NCBI RefSeq assembly: GCF_901000735.1
Contig: NC_081543.1
Span: forward strand, 11,329,921 to 11,393,920
Direction of reading: 5' to 3'
Origin: Corylus avellana
Taxonomy: Eukaryota > Streptophyta > Magnoliopsida > Fagales > Betulaceae
Length of the DNA: 64,000 bases
Shown here: positions 23,501-34,711 of the stretch, piece after piece
How the letters are laid out: each line of letters begins with the position of its first letter
Numbering within the stretch: the stretch's first letter is position 1
Translations under genes and position numbers: made by a program
The notes under the pieces: model-generated
What the model was told of the DNA's origin: nothing
What the model saw: the letters and a program-made list of their open reading frames with translations, nothing else
Databases searched by the model: none

Positions 23501-24176
23501 GGGTAAAGCCCATGTACACCCCTCAAACTACCACCCAATTGACAATGTTCCCCCCAAACTTTTAATTGTAACAATGTCCCTTCCAAACTACCAAAACATT
23601 GACAATGTCCCTCCCAAAGCTAGCAATAAGACAAAAATGCCCCTATAGATTTCTCAATAAGACAAAAATATCTCTATAAATTTTTTTTTTTAAAAAAAAA
23701 ATGATTTTTTTTTAAAACGAAAATTTTAATTTAAAAATAATATTTAACTATTTTTTAATTTAGTTTTAAAAAACAAAAAATTTCATTTTATTAAGCGAAA
23801 ATTTTATTTTTTTAAACATAAATTTTTATTTAAATAAAATTATAGAACAAGAATAAAATAAAATAAAAAAACGAAAATTTTCAATATTTATAAAAATAAA
23901 AAAATCAAAATCAAAATCAAAATTTTTAAAATTTTTTTCTTATAAAATTGATTTTTTTTAAAAAAAAATTGGCCAAGTTTGGATTTTTTTTTGTTAGTTT
24001 TAGATTTTTTCTAAAAGTTTTAGTATTTTTGTTTATATTTTACTATAGGTAATTTCGTCATTGGGGGGAACATTGACAATTTTTTGTAGTTTGGGGGGGA
24101 CATTGTCACAATTGAAAGTTTAGGGGGGACATTGTCAATTGAGTGGTAGTTTAAGGGGGTTATGTGGACTTTCTCC
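23501..24176. mobile_element. MULE-type MITE inserted in the CACTA block (676 bp)
   Basis: Terminal inverted repeats of about 80 bp (GGGTAAAGCCCATGTACACC at the left; GGAGAAAGTCCACATAACCC as the reverse complement of the right end). A 9-bp direct repeat TACAATTTT flanks it at 23492-23500 and 24177-24185, the Mutator-superfamily length. The second CACTA copy has the uninterrupted site near 49493, confirming the insertion. Non-coding AT-rich centre. Confidence 0.88.
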
Positions 24177-24414
24177 TACAATTTTTTAATTTTTATTTAT
24201 TTATTTATTTAGAGTTTTTTTAAAAAAAATTTCTCTTGTAATATGTTTTTATTATTATAATATTAACTAAAAATTTCCGTTTAATAAATTTTTATGATAA
24301 AGATCATTAAGTTGATATTTATCTTATAATTAATTATAAAATAATACAAAATTCAAAAAGAATATAAAATCAATATAACTAAGGCACTAAGATAATGTAA
24401 AAAGCTTACAGTTC

Positions 24415-25180
24415 AATTGAGTATTCGATTGAACCTTTAATTGTATCCAGTTTGATCTATCAATTGATTATATCACAATCAATCAAACTAATTCATTAAG
24501 ATCGATCGGATGTTTGATCGAATATTTAATCCTATTACGATCAATCGAACTAATTCATTAAGAGTGATCGGATGCTTGATCGATCATTTAATCATATCAC
24601 GATCAATATAATTAATTTAGTAGGATCGATCGGATGTTTGATCGATAATTTGATCCTATCATGATCAATTGAATTAATTCAGTAGGATCGATCGGACATT
24701 TGATTCTATCTCGATCAATCGAACTAATTCATTAGGATCAATCAGATGTTTGACCGAACATTTGATCCTATCACGATCAATCGAACTAATTTATTATGAT
24801 CGATCGTTTGATCCTATCACGATAAATTGAACTAATTCATTATGATCGATCAGAGGATTCGATCAAATGTTTGATCCTATCACGATCAATCGAACTAATT
24901 CATTAGGATCAATTGGATGTTCGATCAATCATTTGTTCTTATCACGATCAATCGAACTAATTCACCAGGATCGATTGGATGCTTGATCAAACATTTGATC
25001 CCATCACGATCAATCGAACTAATTCATAGGATCGATGTTTGATTGATCATTTGATCATATCACGATCAATTGAACTAATTCACCTGGATCGATCGGATGT
25101 TTGATCAATCATTTGATCCTATCACAATCAATCGAATTAATTCACCAAGATCGGTCAATTGTTCGATCAAACGTTTAAAT
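24415..25180. repeat. Tandem array of a ~62-bp GATC-rich unit (about 12 copies)
   Basis: Units follow the pattern GATCAATCGAACTAATTCAT, then TAGGATCGATCGGATGTTTG, then ATCGATCATTTGATCCTATC, with indels. Each holds several GATC palindromes. The same array occurs at 49740-50515 in the other CACTA copy, just internal to the right subterminal repeats, so it is part of the element. Confidence 0.88.
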
Positions 25181-25439
25181 AAGAATAAGAAATAGAAAAC
25201 TTCAATAATAATTAATAGGAGAATTTGTTTTCTTTAAAAGAAAAAAATAAATATTGATTTTTTATATAAAATAAGAATAGAAAATAGAAAAATAGAAAAA
25301 ATTCACCAATAATTAATATAAAAGAAATAATGACATATTATCGGAGGATTCGAGGTGAATTTTTGGTAAATAATTTTTTCTATTATATATGTAGGATCAA
25401 TAGCATCGCCCCAATATTTATAATTTTTTTTTTCTTTTT

Positions 25440-26600
25440 TTGTGGTGTAAATAGCGGCGACCCAATAGTCGCCGCTATTGAGGGGTCATTAGCGGCCACT
25501 AAAAATGTCGCCGCTAATGACCCATTAATAGCGGCAACTATTGGGTCGCCGCTAATTAATTTAAATTACTTTTTCCCGTGTCAATAGCGGCCACCCAATA
25601 GTCGCCGCTATTGAGGGGTCATTAGCGGCCACTTTTTTAGTCGCCGCTACTGACCCATTAATAGCGGCAACTTTTGGGTCGCCGCTAATTAATTGAAATT
25701 ACTTTTTCCCGTGTCAATAGCGGCCACCCAATAGTCGCCGCTATTGAGGGGTCATTAGCGGCAACTTTTTTAGTCGCCGCTACTGACACATTAATAGCGG
25801 CGACTTTTGGGTTGCCGCTAATTAATTTAAATTACTTTTTCCCGTGTCAATAGCGGCCATCCCTATAGTCGCCGCTATTGAGGGGTCATTAGCAGCCACT
25901 AAAAACGTCGCCGCTAATGACCCATTAATAGCGGCAACTTTGGGGTCGCCGCTAATTAATTGAAATTACTTTTTCCCGTGTCAATAGCGGCCACCCAATA
26001 GTCGCCGCTATTGAGGGGTCATTAGCGGCAACTTTTTTAGTCGCTGCTACTGACCCATTAATAGCGGCGACTTTTGGGTCGCCGCTAATTAATTTTAATT
26101 ACTTTTCCCGTGTCAATAGCGACGACCCAAAAGTCGCCGCTATTAATTTTAATTACTTTTTTCCTCTGTCAATAGCGGCGACTCTGTTATCGCCGCTAAT
26201 TATTTTTTTAATTTTTTCTTATGTCAATAGCGGCAACTGTAGAGTCGCCGCTAATGACCACTTATTAGCGGCGACTACTCAGGGTCGCCGCTGTTGACTC
26301 TCATTAGCGGCGATCCTAACGTCGCCGCTGTTTGGTGTATTATTAGCGGCGATAAGGGTGGCCGCTATTGTTGTTTAATAGCGGCGACCCCGCAGAGTCG
26401 CCGCTAATGATGCTTAATAGCGGCGACTTATAGTCGCCGCTATTGTTGTTGCTGCTAAATAAATTTTTTTTTTGGTTTTTAGTGTCGACTATGTGGGTCG
26501 CCGCTATTAATGGATCATTAGCGGCAACTAAAAAAAGTCGCCGGTAATGACCCCTCAATAGCGGCGACTTTGGGGTCGCCGCTATTTGTTTGGTCGCTAA
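25440..26600. repeat. Right subterminal AGCGGCGAC array of the CACTA block
   Basis: Many AATAGCGGC(G/C)ACC and GTCGCCGCTATTGA motifs in inverted pairs, organised into a higher-order repeat of about 130 bp (each containing TTACTTTTTCCCGTGTCAAT) for roughly five copies, then a looser array up to the TTGCTTGTAGTG end. Confidence 0.88.
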
Positions 26601-26620
26601 AGACCATATTGCTTGTAGTG

Positions 26621-26815
26621 TGGGCCAAGAGCCAAAAAAGAGCGAAAATAAGGCCAACAATGGGACTTAAATAGGCTTTGGGTTTTCAAACTATGCGATA
26701 AAGCCATAAACTAGGTCAACAAAAGGCCGAAAAGATGGGGTCAACTATGGGCCTGTGTTTTCAAAAAACACCACAAACCTAAATAAATTGGGCTATCAAA
26801 GGGCCAAAATAATAG
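26621..26815. repeat. Degenerate GGCCAA-rich minisatellite (locus 1)
   Basis: Loose repeats built on AAGGCCAACAATGGG, TGGGTTTTCAAA and ACCACAAA words. It resembles 59755-60200 and 62225-62385. It begins exactly at the right CACTA end, so the transposon border lies within or beside this repeat. Confidence 0.5.
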
Positions 26816-27673
26816 AGAAATGTTAGGGGTTAATAAGTTTTTTATATTTGGCTCATATTTTCTTATTGTATTCACATTGGTTTATGTATATTTTTATGCA
26901 AAATGACTAATTAAAACCCACTTTATCTAGTTAGCTAATGAGTTTTAAAAGACAAATTGCATCCAATTTTTTATTTTTATTTTTTATTATCTATATCATT
27001 TAAATTTTATTATTATTATTTTTTTTATAAGGATTGTATTTTTTTCTAAAGATCCTATTTTTCAACTTTTGGAGAAAAAAAAAATGGACGGAGAGAAATA
27101 GTAGGAGAAAATTTTGAAAAAAAGAGAGTTGTGGAGAAAAAAAATAGTATATTAATGAAATGGATGTGTGAGCTGTGCCCGCTACATGTAGTGTTGCACT
27201 GTTCACAAATGCAACAAAAATGTATTTTGCATTTGAGATGCACAATCCGATGTAGATGGTCTTATAGTTTTTTGGTTATCTATTTTAGATAAAATTAAAA
27301 AATTGTTAAGTTATTATGAGTTCTTTACAAATTTAATACATCAATAATTAAATTTATAAAATACATCATTAACTTATATAAAGTCTTGCATTTATCTTTA
27401 ATAAATGAGCCGACATGACTTAATTGAATTACGTACCACGTCAGCAAGTTCCGATTTTTACCCGGTGGGTAACTAGCATTACTCACAAAAGTCAGATGGC
27501 AGGGGAAAGTGCTGATTAATGGGTCGTAGAGAATTAAGTGTAACGTCAGATGGTGGGGCCCGACATCTAAATTATTGTAACAAATTAGATACTCAGCGAG
27601 AGATTCACTTAGCAAAGGTGATTTGGGTCACGTGGAAGTTTAATAGTTTATAGTTCATGAGTTACTTGTTACT

Positions 27674-27715
<42 letters not shown>

Positions 27716-27930
27716 TTGTTAGTATCGATTATATATTGTTATTTGTTACTTAAAAATAATATACGAGTTGAGTCAAATTTATATACATTTGTATCGTTTA
27801 ATATTCGAGCCAAAATTTATATTTACGAACGGCTAGTTTAATAATTAATTCGAGCACAAGTCGAGCTAATTCAAGTCGATCTTGATTAGGTATGCTCATG
27901 AGCGGCTTCACTATCTTACACCCCTAATTA
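26816..27930. other. AT-rich intergenic DNA
   Basis: No gene recognised. Includes a (TA)n microsatellite at about 27678-27713 and A/T homopolymers. Confidence 0.55.
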
Positions 27931-27937
27931 AAATGAT

Positions 27938-28240
27938 TTTTTTTTTTTTTTTTTTTAACAAATAGGTGGGTTAAGCCTTTCATTTTCTCATTCATGATCA
28001 GATTGTTTGAAATTGAGCAACGTCGGAACTGAATGCCTCCGCCTTGGCCAAGCTCGCCAGCACGACCGTCTATCCACCAAGGCACATCCCTCCGGCTCAA
28101 AGCATTCCTTGATTTTCTCTTCCGGCTCTCTCTCATCCTCCCCCACTAAGCATTTCTATATCTTCCCTTCAATCACAGCCAGGATTTTAAATTTGTGTTC
28201 TGGTATTGGATTTGGAAATCTCTAAATAAAAACCTAAATT
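27938..28240 (-). other. Possible retroposed fragment ending in poly(A) (minus strand)
   Basis: The minus strand carries a relatively GC-rich stretch (…RDVPWWIDGRAGELGQGG in one frame) that runs into about 20 A residues (T run at 27938-27957). The base composition and terminal poly(A) suggest a reverse-transcribed mRNA or LINE fragment. No family recognised and no polyadenylation signal is clear. Confidence 0.3.
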
Positions 28241-28499
28241 TTACAGGGTGAAGGATGAGAATCTGGTCATTAATTGGTTACAAATCTGTGGTTTTTTGTG
28301 TGTAAATACCCTTCGATTAACTCACAAGTTTCCCAAAATCGACAGAAAGTTAGTCCTAATAATTTGAGCTTGTTCTTATGTATCCATGTTACTAATTAAT
28401 TGGGTTGAAAGGGATATTATTTTCTTGGAGTGATTGGTTGAGCATTTTGGTCCAAGTTTAGTCCAATGATTTCCTCACGTCTGTGCTTGAATAGATGCA

Positions 28500-28870
28500 A
28501 TGTTTATAACCGCTAACCGTATAACCGCTTTAGTAGGCGGTTATAAAAAACTGTTAACTACGTACCGTTATATATATATAACATTAAAATAATGTCGTTT
28601 TAGTATTAAACATCAAAATAATGTCGTTTTATATACTCATATTCATTTTTTTTGGAACACTTTAACCAAAAAATATTTAAAATAAGCCTAAAAACAGGCA
28701 CAGCCCAAAACACTTAAAAGGTCCAAAAGCTTATAAAAAAAAAAAAAAAAAAAAAAATCGGTTATAAAACCACCGATTATTGGTTTGAATAACCGCTAAT
28801 CACTTAAACAGAGCAATTGAAGTTAACGATTTTAGCCAATAACCACTAATTACAACCACTACATTCCTCA
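28500..28870. repeat. AACCGCTAA-rich repeat, probable MITE remnant
   Basis: TATAACCGCTAACCG-type words at both ends in partly inverted order (GGCGGTTATAAAA and ATAACCGCTAATCA) around an AT-rich centre with a poly(A) tract. Boundaries uncertain. Confidence 0.4.
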
Positions 28871-29455
28871 TAGTGTTCCAGCTAGGATAAAACTGAATCA
28901 TGTAGATAGTGTGGACCTTGTTATTAGAAGAATTCATTTTATGCCAACAGTACTGAAAACACTGTTATTTCACGCTTTACAATTATCACCAAACCATGCC
29001 TTGTCTATTTCATTGCAGATCTACACTATTCAGTACGATCGAGCAGAGCATCAAAATCAGTAGTTGTATTAGAAGTGTAGATATTGAAGTATTGGTGGAG
29101 AAGTACTGGTGGTGAAGTAGATGCATTATTGAAGTAGTTGTGTTTCTCGAGAACAAAAAAACAAAAAAATTAGCTGTGTTAATTCTTTACGTGGAAAACC
29201 TTCATTAGTCCAGTTAAATTTTTCGGTATGAATAATACTGAGTTTACACCGTCTTCTCTAGATAAATATTTTGAAGTTATTACCGCATCAAGTCTTGATA
29301 CATGCATGATTTAATTAAACATAAATTTATTACTCTAAAAAATGGATTTCATCAAAAATAAAAAAATATTGAATAACTAGCTAGGTATGAGCAATCGAGC
29401 AAGTGCTGGAGAGTAAATTGAACGATCGCCACTAGTGAATAGTAGCTCTGGTCAG

Positions 29456-29960
29456 TTTTTTTTTTTAATCAAATGGGAAAAAAAGGAACAAGGAGAATCT
29501 ATCCCACTTTTGAGAATGGGAGATCATATGGCCATATGATAAGAAGTCGCTCATTTAACTAAAATATGTGCCCAGTAATTGGCATATCATGGCAGTTTCA
29601 AAGCATTCCAATTTTAAAAGAAGGAAAAATCTAAGCTAATATCTAAAACAATACTAGCAAAATTCCAAGAAACAAAAACACCAGGCGAGTTTATAGCCAG
29701 CAAGACTAGGAGAGCATCTCCTTCAAGATCAAAGGAGCCAAAACCCGTAGAAACGGCTAGCCTAGAAACTAGAAGAGCAGCAGCAGCTTCTCCTTGAAGA
29801 ACGTCCAAACCAACCAGCTTAAGAGTGGCTGCCAAAATAACACTGCCCGAAGAGTCACTAACCACAGCAGCCCACGCTACCGCAAAAGAATCCCTAACCG
29901 CCACATCAAAATTAGCTTTAGTGTCGTAGCTCTCGTGGTTAAAGACGACATACTAAAATT
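29456..29960 (-). pseudogene. LINE 3' remnant with RNase H-like (RVT_3) domain
   Basis: On the minus strand the frame reads TKANFDVAVRDSFAVAWAAV, then DSSGSVILAATLKL, GEAAAALLVSRLAVS, FDLEGDALLVLLAINSP, matching the RNase H-like domain of plant non-LTR retrotransposons (catalytic D and E positions visible in NFD and GEA). Beyond 29614 the C-terminal part continues with in-frame stops where Trp/Arg are expected (YANYWAHILVK, then stop, then ATSYHMAI), ending in poly(A) at about 29458-29467. It is a 5'-truncated, dead LINE copy. Confidence 0.72.
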
Positions 29961-30860
29961 TCATCAAGATCTAACCCCAAATGATTCTCCAAACTCTGAC
30001 AAAGGTTGTTGGGTGCGTTTATTTTATTTTGTTTTTTTGTTCTTTCACTGTGTCACACAAACACCATGTGATTCTTTTATATTACAAAACAAAGGGTTGC
30101 TTTGTTTTGTTGCGCATGTGGGTTGTTGGCCACATGTATAAGAGGGAACCCCCCACACACACGTTTTTGGAATGTTGACCGGATAGCAAACGTGTCATGA
30201 GGCTCATCTTCCAGTTGTGTGGGATGATATATATATATATATATCTTGGCCGGCTGAAGGTTTGGGGAGCACGAAGAGTAAAAGCTAGCTGCTGTTTTCC
30301 ATTTTTGGAGATTGAGAAATGCTATTAACCATGGAAATCCTCAAATTTTAGAGGATTGGTTTGTTGTTGTTGGATAGTTCTTGCTGAAATTAGAAACTCG
30401 TACTATACGGTGAGTTTCTGTAAATCTTCTTTCAATTCTTCTAAGTTGTGCAGCAATTGGGGTTTTTTTGGCCTTTGCTGTGTGGCCTTTGACTTCTTGT
30501 TGGGTGGGAGTTTTGTTTTGTTTGTTTGATTTGTAAAGGGTTTTTTCAGCTTGTTTGCTAGTCTACTGTGTTTTCTTTTGGTTAAAAATTTTTCACTCAA
30601 CCAAAAAAAAAAAATTAATAATAATAAATTGGGTTGGTTTAAAAATTAAATGCATTTTCCACATTTAGAGTACAAAATGCCAGTTTTCTTAAGTAATTAA
30701 CTGTGGTGAACAGAAAATTAATTAATTTCTTGCTTTTCTGCTGGCGTCTGGTCAAACAATTTCGTGGTCGGTTTTTTTTTTTTTTTTTGGATAACACCGT
30801 TTAGATATTTCACCTTCATCTGATATATATATTCTCCTTTCCCAGTTTCTCAGAGTTTCA
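29961..30860. other. Intergenic DNA upstream of the first GDSL gene, with a possible LINE-type tail
   Basis: No gene. A T/G-rich stretch at about 30400-30600 ending in A12 (30602-30613) resembles a retroposon 3' end on the plus strand. A T run near 30771-30788 lies just before the GDSL leader. (TA)n near 30228-30244. Confidence 0.4.
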
Positions 30861-33800
30861 ATGGCATCTCAGATAAATAAGACAATGTTGTGGATGCTGC
30901 TTGTTTTCTTGCTGGTATCAAACATGCAACAACGTTGTTTTGCAGCAAATGGAAAGCCACAGCAAGTACCTTGTCTCTTCATTTTCGGAAACTCTTTGTC
31001 GGATGATGGGAACAACAACAATCTTGTTACATTGGCAAAATCCAATTATCCACCCTATGGGATTGATTTCCCCGACGGCCCAACGGGAAGGTTCACCAAC
31101 GGTCGTACCATCTCCGATTTCATTGGTCTGTATTGTTCTCTTTCTATATATATATATATATTAATTAATTAAAAGTTTCGTCTTCATAGTATATATGATG
31201 CTTGATTTTGAACACTTTTCTCATTACAGGTCAATTTCTGGGATTCGAGGATTTCATCCCACCCTTTGCTAATGCTACAGGCGATGAAATACTCAAAGGT
31301 GTCAATTATGCATCTGGTGCAGCCGGAATTCGCAATGAATCTGGAGAAACCCAGGTAATTAGTGCCATTCATGCACAATTAACAAACAATATATATGCGA
31401 ATATGGCATTGTAGTAAAGTAATTTTATAAGTCTTTCTTATTTTAATTTTGCGCTCTTTAAAAAATAAGGTGGCGTTAAAAATTATTATTTGATCAAAAT
31501 CTAATATTAATTAATTATAAGCCTAATAATTATTTTAATAGGCATATCATCTTTAAAAGAACACAGAAATGATTAAGAATACAAAAATGATATGAGAGAG
31601 ACTTATAAGAGACTTGTAACATTATTTATTGCATTGGGACGTAGTCCTAACGCTTTACTAGTCTTTTTCTCTGTTTTCGCTCACTATTCTCTTTCAAGAA
31701 TACAAAAAATAATATGAGAGAGACTTATAAGATACTTATAACATTATTTATTGCATTGAGATGCAGTCCGAACGCTGTACTAGTCTTTTTCTCTGTTTTC
31801 GCTCTCTATTCTCTTTCACGTTATTTCCAGCAATTAATATATATATATTTGTTGTGGTACCACGTCTTTTTCTCGAGTCAACAACGTGGGGCCCATATGT
31901 CTTTGCTTTTCCAAATTAGGGTTGGACACAACCTTCTAACCGACTTGGTTTTTAACCCTATGCTATATTTAGATTTCTTTTATGGTCAGGATCCCCAGCT
32001 ACTACTGCCAAGGGTTTTTTTTTTTTTTTTTGTTAATTTGGACCTTTGGATTCCATCTAATGGTCTAAAGCTTGCCACGTGTCTCACATAAAAAATAAAA
32101 AAATATATTATTTATATTTTAAAAAATAAATATAAAATAAAATGATTCAAAATTAAAAATTTAATTTAATAATATGGGGTGGCTGACCACCCCATTTTCA
32201 CCATAGGCGGTGACCGGTCCACCCTGCATAGCCATGGGGGTGGTGTTGGCCCCACCCCCAAGGCCCTAGGGGTGGTTCGGCCAAACCCAAAAATAAATTT
32301 TTTTGGGTTAGGCCCCAACCGACCTTTGGGGGTGGTCGGCACCACCCCCTAGGGCCCCATGGGGTGGTTCGGCCACCCCTATAGCCAAACCCAAAAACAA
32401 ATAAAAAACATTTGTTTTTGGGTTTGGCCATAGGGGGCGGTCCTGGGGCTCTCGAGCCACCCCGAAGAGGGTGAGTTGGAGGTGGCCGGCGACACCCCAA
32501 TGGATGCGCTAGGGTGGCCAGCCACCATTATGGGTGAAATGGGGTGTCAGGCCACCTCATATTATTAAATTAAATTTTAAATTTTAATTATTTTATTTTA
32601 TATTTATTTTTTAAAATATAAATAATATTTTATTATTTTCTTTTATGTGGGACATGTGGTGAGCTTTAGGCCATTGGATGGAATCCAACGGTCTAGATTA
32701 ACAAAAAAACTCCTTAGCAATTCTCCAGTTATTGCTGAAGATCCTGATCCTTCTTTTACTAGCCAATGTGTTGTGTCCTTCTCGGTTTGGCTTTAGGAGT
32801 TCTTGCCTGGACTGACTTTGAGTTTTTATAAAAGGAGGACTTTGCAACACAGCATGGTGGAATAAAAAAACATAGGAGTTAGCCATAGCTTCCTCACTTT
32901 GTGTAGGTGCCGTAGCCCCAGGGCACTTCTGCGTGAAATTAAGATTTTAGTGTAGTGAAGCTTTGAGTTTTGAGTGGTTTTCTTTATATTTTTTTGTACT
33001 TCATTTTTTTTTATAGTAAATTTCTCTTGAGTTGTCTCCGTTAATGTATATAGGCATGTTAAGCCAAACCATTTAAATTTTTAGTGTGTTATTTGATTGA
33101 TTTATTTTATATTCTACTATATATTTTCTGCTTACTTCAAGATCCTGAATTTTGTCCCGTGCATAACAATATTTCTACAATGCATGCATGGCTTTCCAGT
33201 AAAAAAACCCATGAAAAGAAGAATTTAAAAACAAGAAACAATAAACCAAGTTAATTAACAATATAATTTGATTCATCATTTGCAGGGTGATCGGATATGG
33301 ATGGACAGGCAGTTGGAAAATCACCAAATTACGGTGTCGCAGATCGAGGAGATGTTGGGAAATGAAAACAAATCAACCGCAGAGTACCTAAGCAAGTGCA
33401 TATATTCTGTTGAAATTGGTAGCAACGACTATCTTAATAACTACTTCTTGACGGAGTACTACCCAACTAGCGAAATATACACCCAACAGCAATATGCTGT
33501 TGTCCTCACTGACCAATTATCTCAGCAGCTAATGGTTAGCACACTTACTTCTTACTTTTTGTAGCTCGTTTTTATCTCTTAACACTACTTTCTGTGTTAC
33601 CAACATCTTACCATATTATCTTTATTTGACAACTATTAAAAAAAAAAAAAAAAAAACTCTAGGCCCAACTAAAATGAATAGAAATTTCCTACAAACTGTA
33701 TTATTGTACGTTGGAACTCCTACACCCCAACTCATAAAAAAGGGAACAAGGTCCTCTCCAGTTCAAATGAATTGGAGAGTATCCAGTTAGTTATATTTGA

Positions 33801-34711
33801 GAGAAATTTTTGTCCTTTTATTTTTTGATGAAACAAAAATACTTTTCCAATATAAATAATTGTATATTCTCGAGTTCAAATGAACTAGAAAGGATTCTAA
33901 TTCATAAAAATGTGATAACATTTATCTTTTTAATAGCACGTTACATGCTTTTTCAATAGCATTAAATGTCAGTCAGGTTGTAGGCTGAATTAAATAGAAC
34001 AAGATGCTCTCCAGTTAATTTAAACTAAATAATATCCGATTAGTTATGCTAGAAAGGTAATTTTATCTTTTCACTAAGCAAATTTAATGTGTTTATGCCA
34101 GACATTGTACAAGTATGGGGCAAGGAGATTTGTGGTATTCGGACTGGGTAAGATAGGTAGTATTCCAATCATGCAGAGTGCATGTGGAACAGGAACAAAT
34201 GGCACTGCCTGTGTCGACAACATCAACAATGCCGTCGAACTTTTCAACGTTCAGCTTATATCATTGGTGGTTGCTCTCAATAACAATCTAACCGATGCTT
34301 CTTTTATCTACATAAACTCCACTGGAATCTCGTCCACCAGTTCGTCTCTGGGTATAAATTAATCTTCTTTTCTGGCTTTCAATGTTATATATATGTATAT
34401 ATGAGATTGACTGAGATGGAATTTTGCATGTGTCAGATTCCTTGGTTTCGAATGCTTCCTGCTGTGAAGCGTCGGCTACTACTGGGCTATGCGAGCCATT
34501 TGGAAGTACATGCAGCAACCGGAGCCAATATCTATATTGGGATTCAATCCACCCCACTGAAATTGTAGCTTCGGTGTACGCGGAAAGAGCATACAAAGCT
34601 GAGTATCCAACTGATGTTTATCCATTTGATATCTTCCACCTAGCACAGCTGGGAATATTGGAAGAGACTGTTAGTTCTTATGATCATACCAAGTCTAGAT
34701 CTGTAATCTAA
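30861..34711 (+). CDS. GDSL esterase/lipase, complete five-exon gene with GNS in place of GDS
   Basis: Exons 30861-31125, 31230-31354, 33286-33534, 34102-34351 and 34437-34711 (TAA) give 387 residues, the usual plant GDSL length. Signal peptide at residues 1-29 ([20 protein letters not shown], cut near CFAA|N), so it is probably secreted. Block I reads FIFGNSLSDDG: the nucleophile Ser45 is present but Asp44 of GDS is Asn. Block II is NYASGAAGI (Gly118), block III GSNDY (Asn177), and block V WDSIHPTE with Asp332 and His335, so the catalytic triad and oxyanion residues are otherwise intact. Such enzymes hydrolyse acyl esters (cutin, waxes, sugar esters); the substrate cannot be told. Intron 2 (1.9 kb) holds two repeat insertions. 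A tandem, truncated copy lies 9.7 kb downstream with the same leader and the normal GDS. Confidence 0.92.
31575..31819. repeat. 121-bp tandem duplication in GDSL intron 2
   Basis: 31575-31695 and 31696-31819 are about 90% alike, both running from AAGAATACAAAAA through TTATTTATTGCATTG and TAGTCTTTTTCTCTG to TATTCTCTTTC. Confidence 0.85.
31983..32750. mobile_element. 768-bp long-hairpin element in GDSL intron 2
   Basis: Long terminal inverted repeats (more than 200 bp per arm). Inner arm landmarks are GGATTCCATCTAATGGTCTA on the left and its partner TGGATGGAATCCAACGGTCT on the right; outer ends are TGGTCAGGATC and GATCCTGATCC. The flanking direct repeat is TTCTTTTA (31975-31982 and 32751-32758). 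The centre (about 32175-32560) is strongly GC-rich with repeated GGGGTGGTCGGC/GGCCACCCC words that fold on themselves. No transposase. The ORFs in the centre follow the palindromes and are not taken as genes. Confidence 0.78.

Larger units (their letters stand above)
17736..26620. mobile_element. Chimeric CACTA (En/Spm) transposon block, about 8.9 kb
   Basis: The left end is CACTACAAGAAA (17736) and the right end is the inverted ...TTGCTTGTAGTG (26620), the CACTA terminal repeat. Both ends carry many AGCGGCGAC motifs in both orientations (17758-18170 and 25440-26600), typical of CACTA subterminal transposase-binding repeats. No transposase coding was found. The interior instead holds a 335-bp tandem array, a LINE 3' end, an epoxide-hydrolase exon, a CT-rich leader, a MULE-type insertion and a GATC-rich array. 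The 3-bp flanks differ (TTG left, TGG right), and copy B of the membrane-protein locus continues differently at the insertion point. The two ends may therefore come from different insertions joined by recombination. Confidence 0.7.

Noticed and set aside
32198..32500. 100-codon Pro/Gly-rich frame on the minus strand
   Set aside because: It lies in the palindromic core of a foldback element; open frames there reflect the GC-rich repeats.
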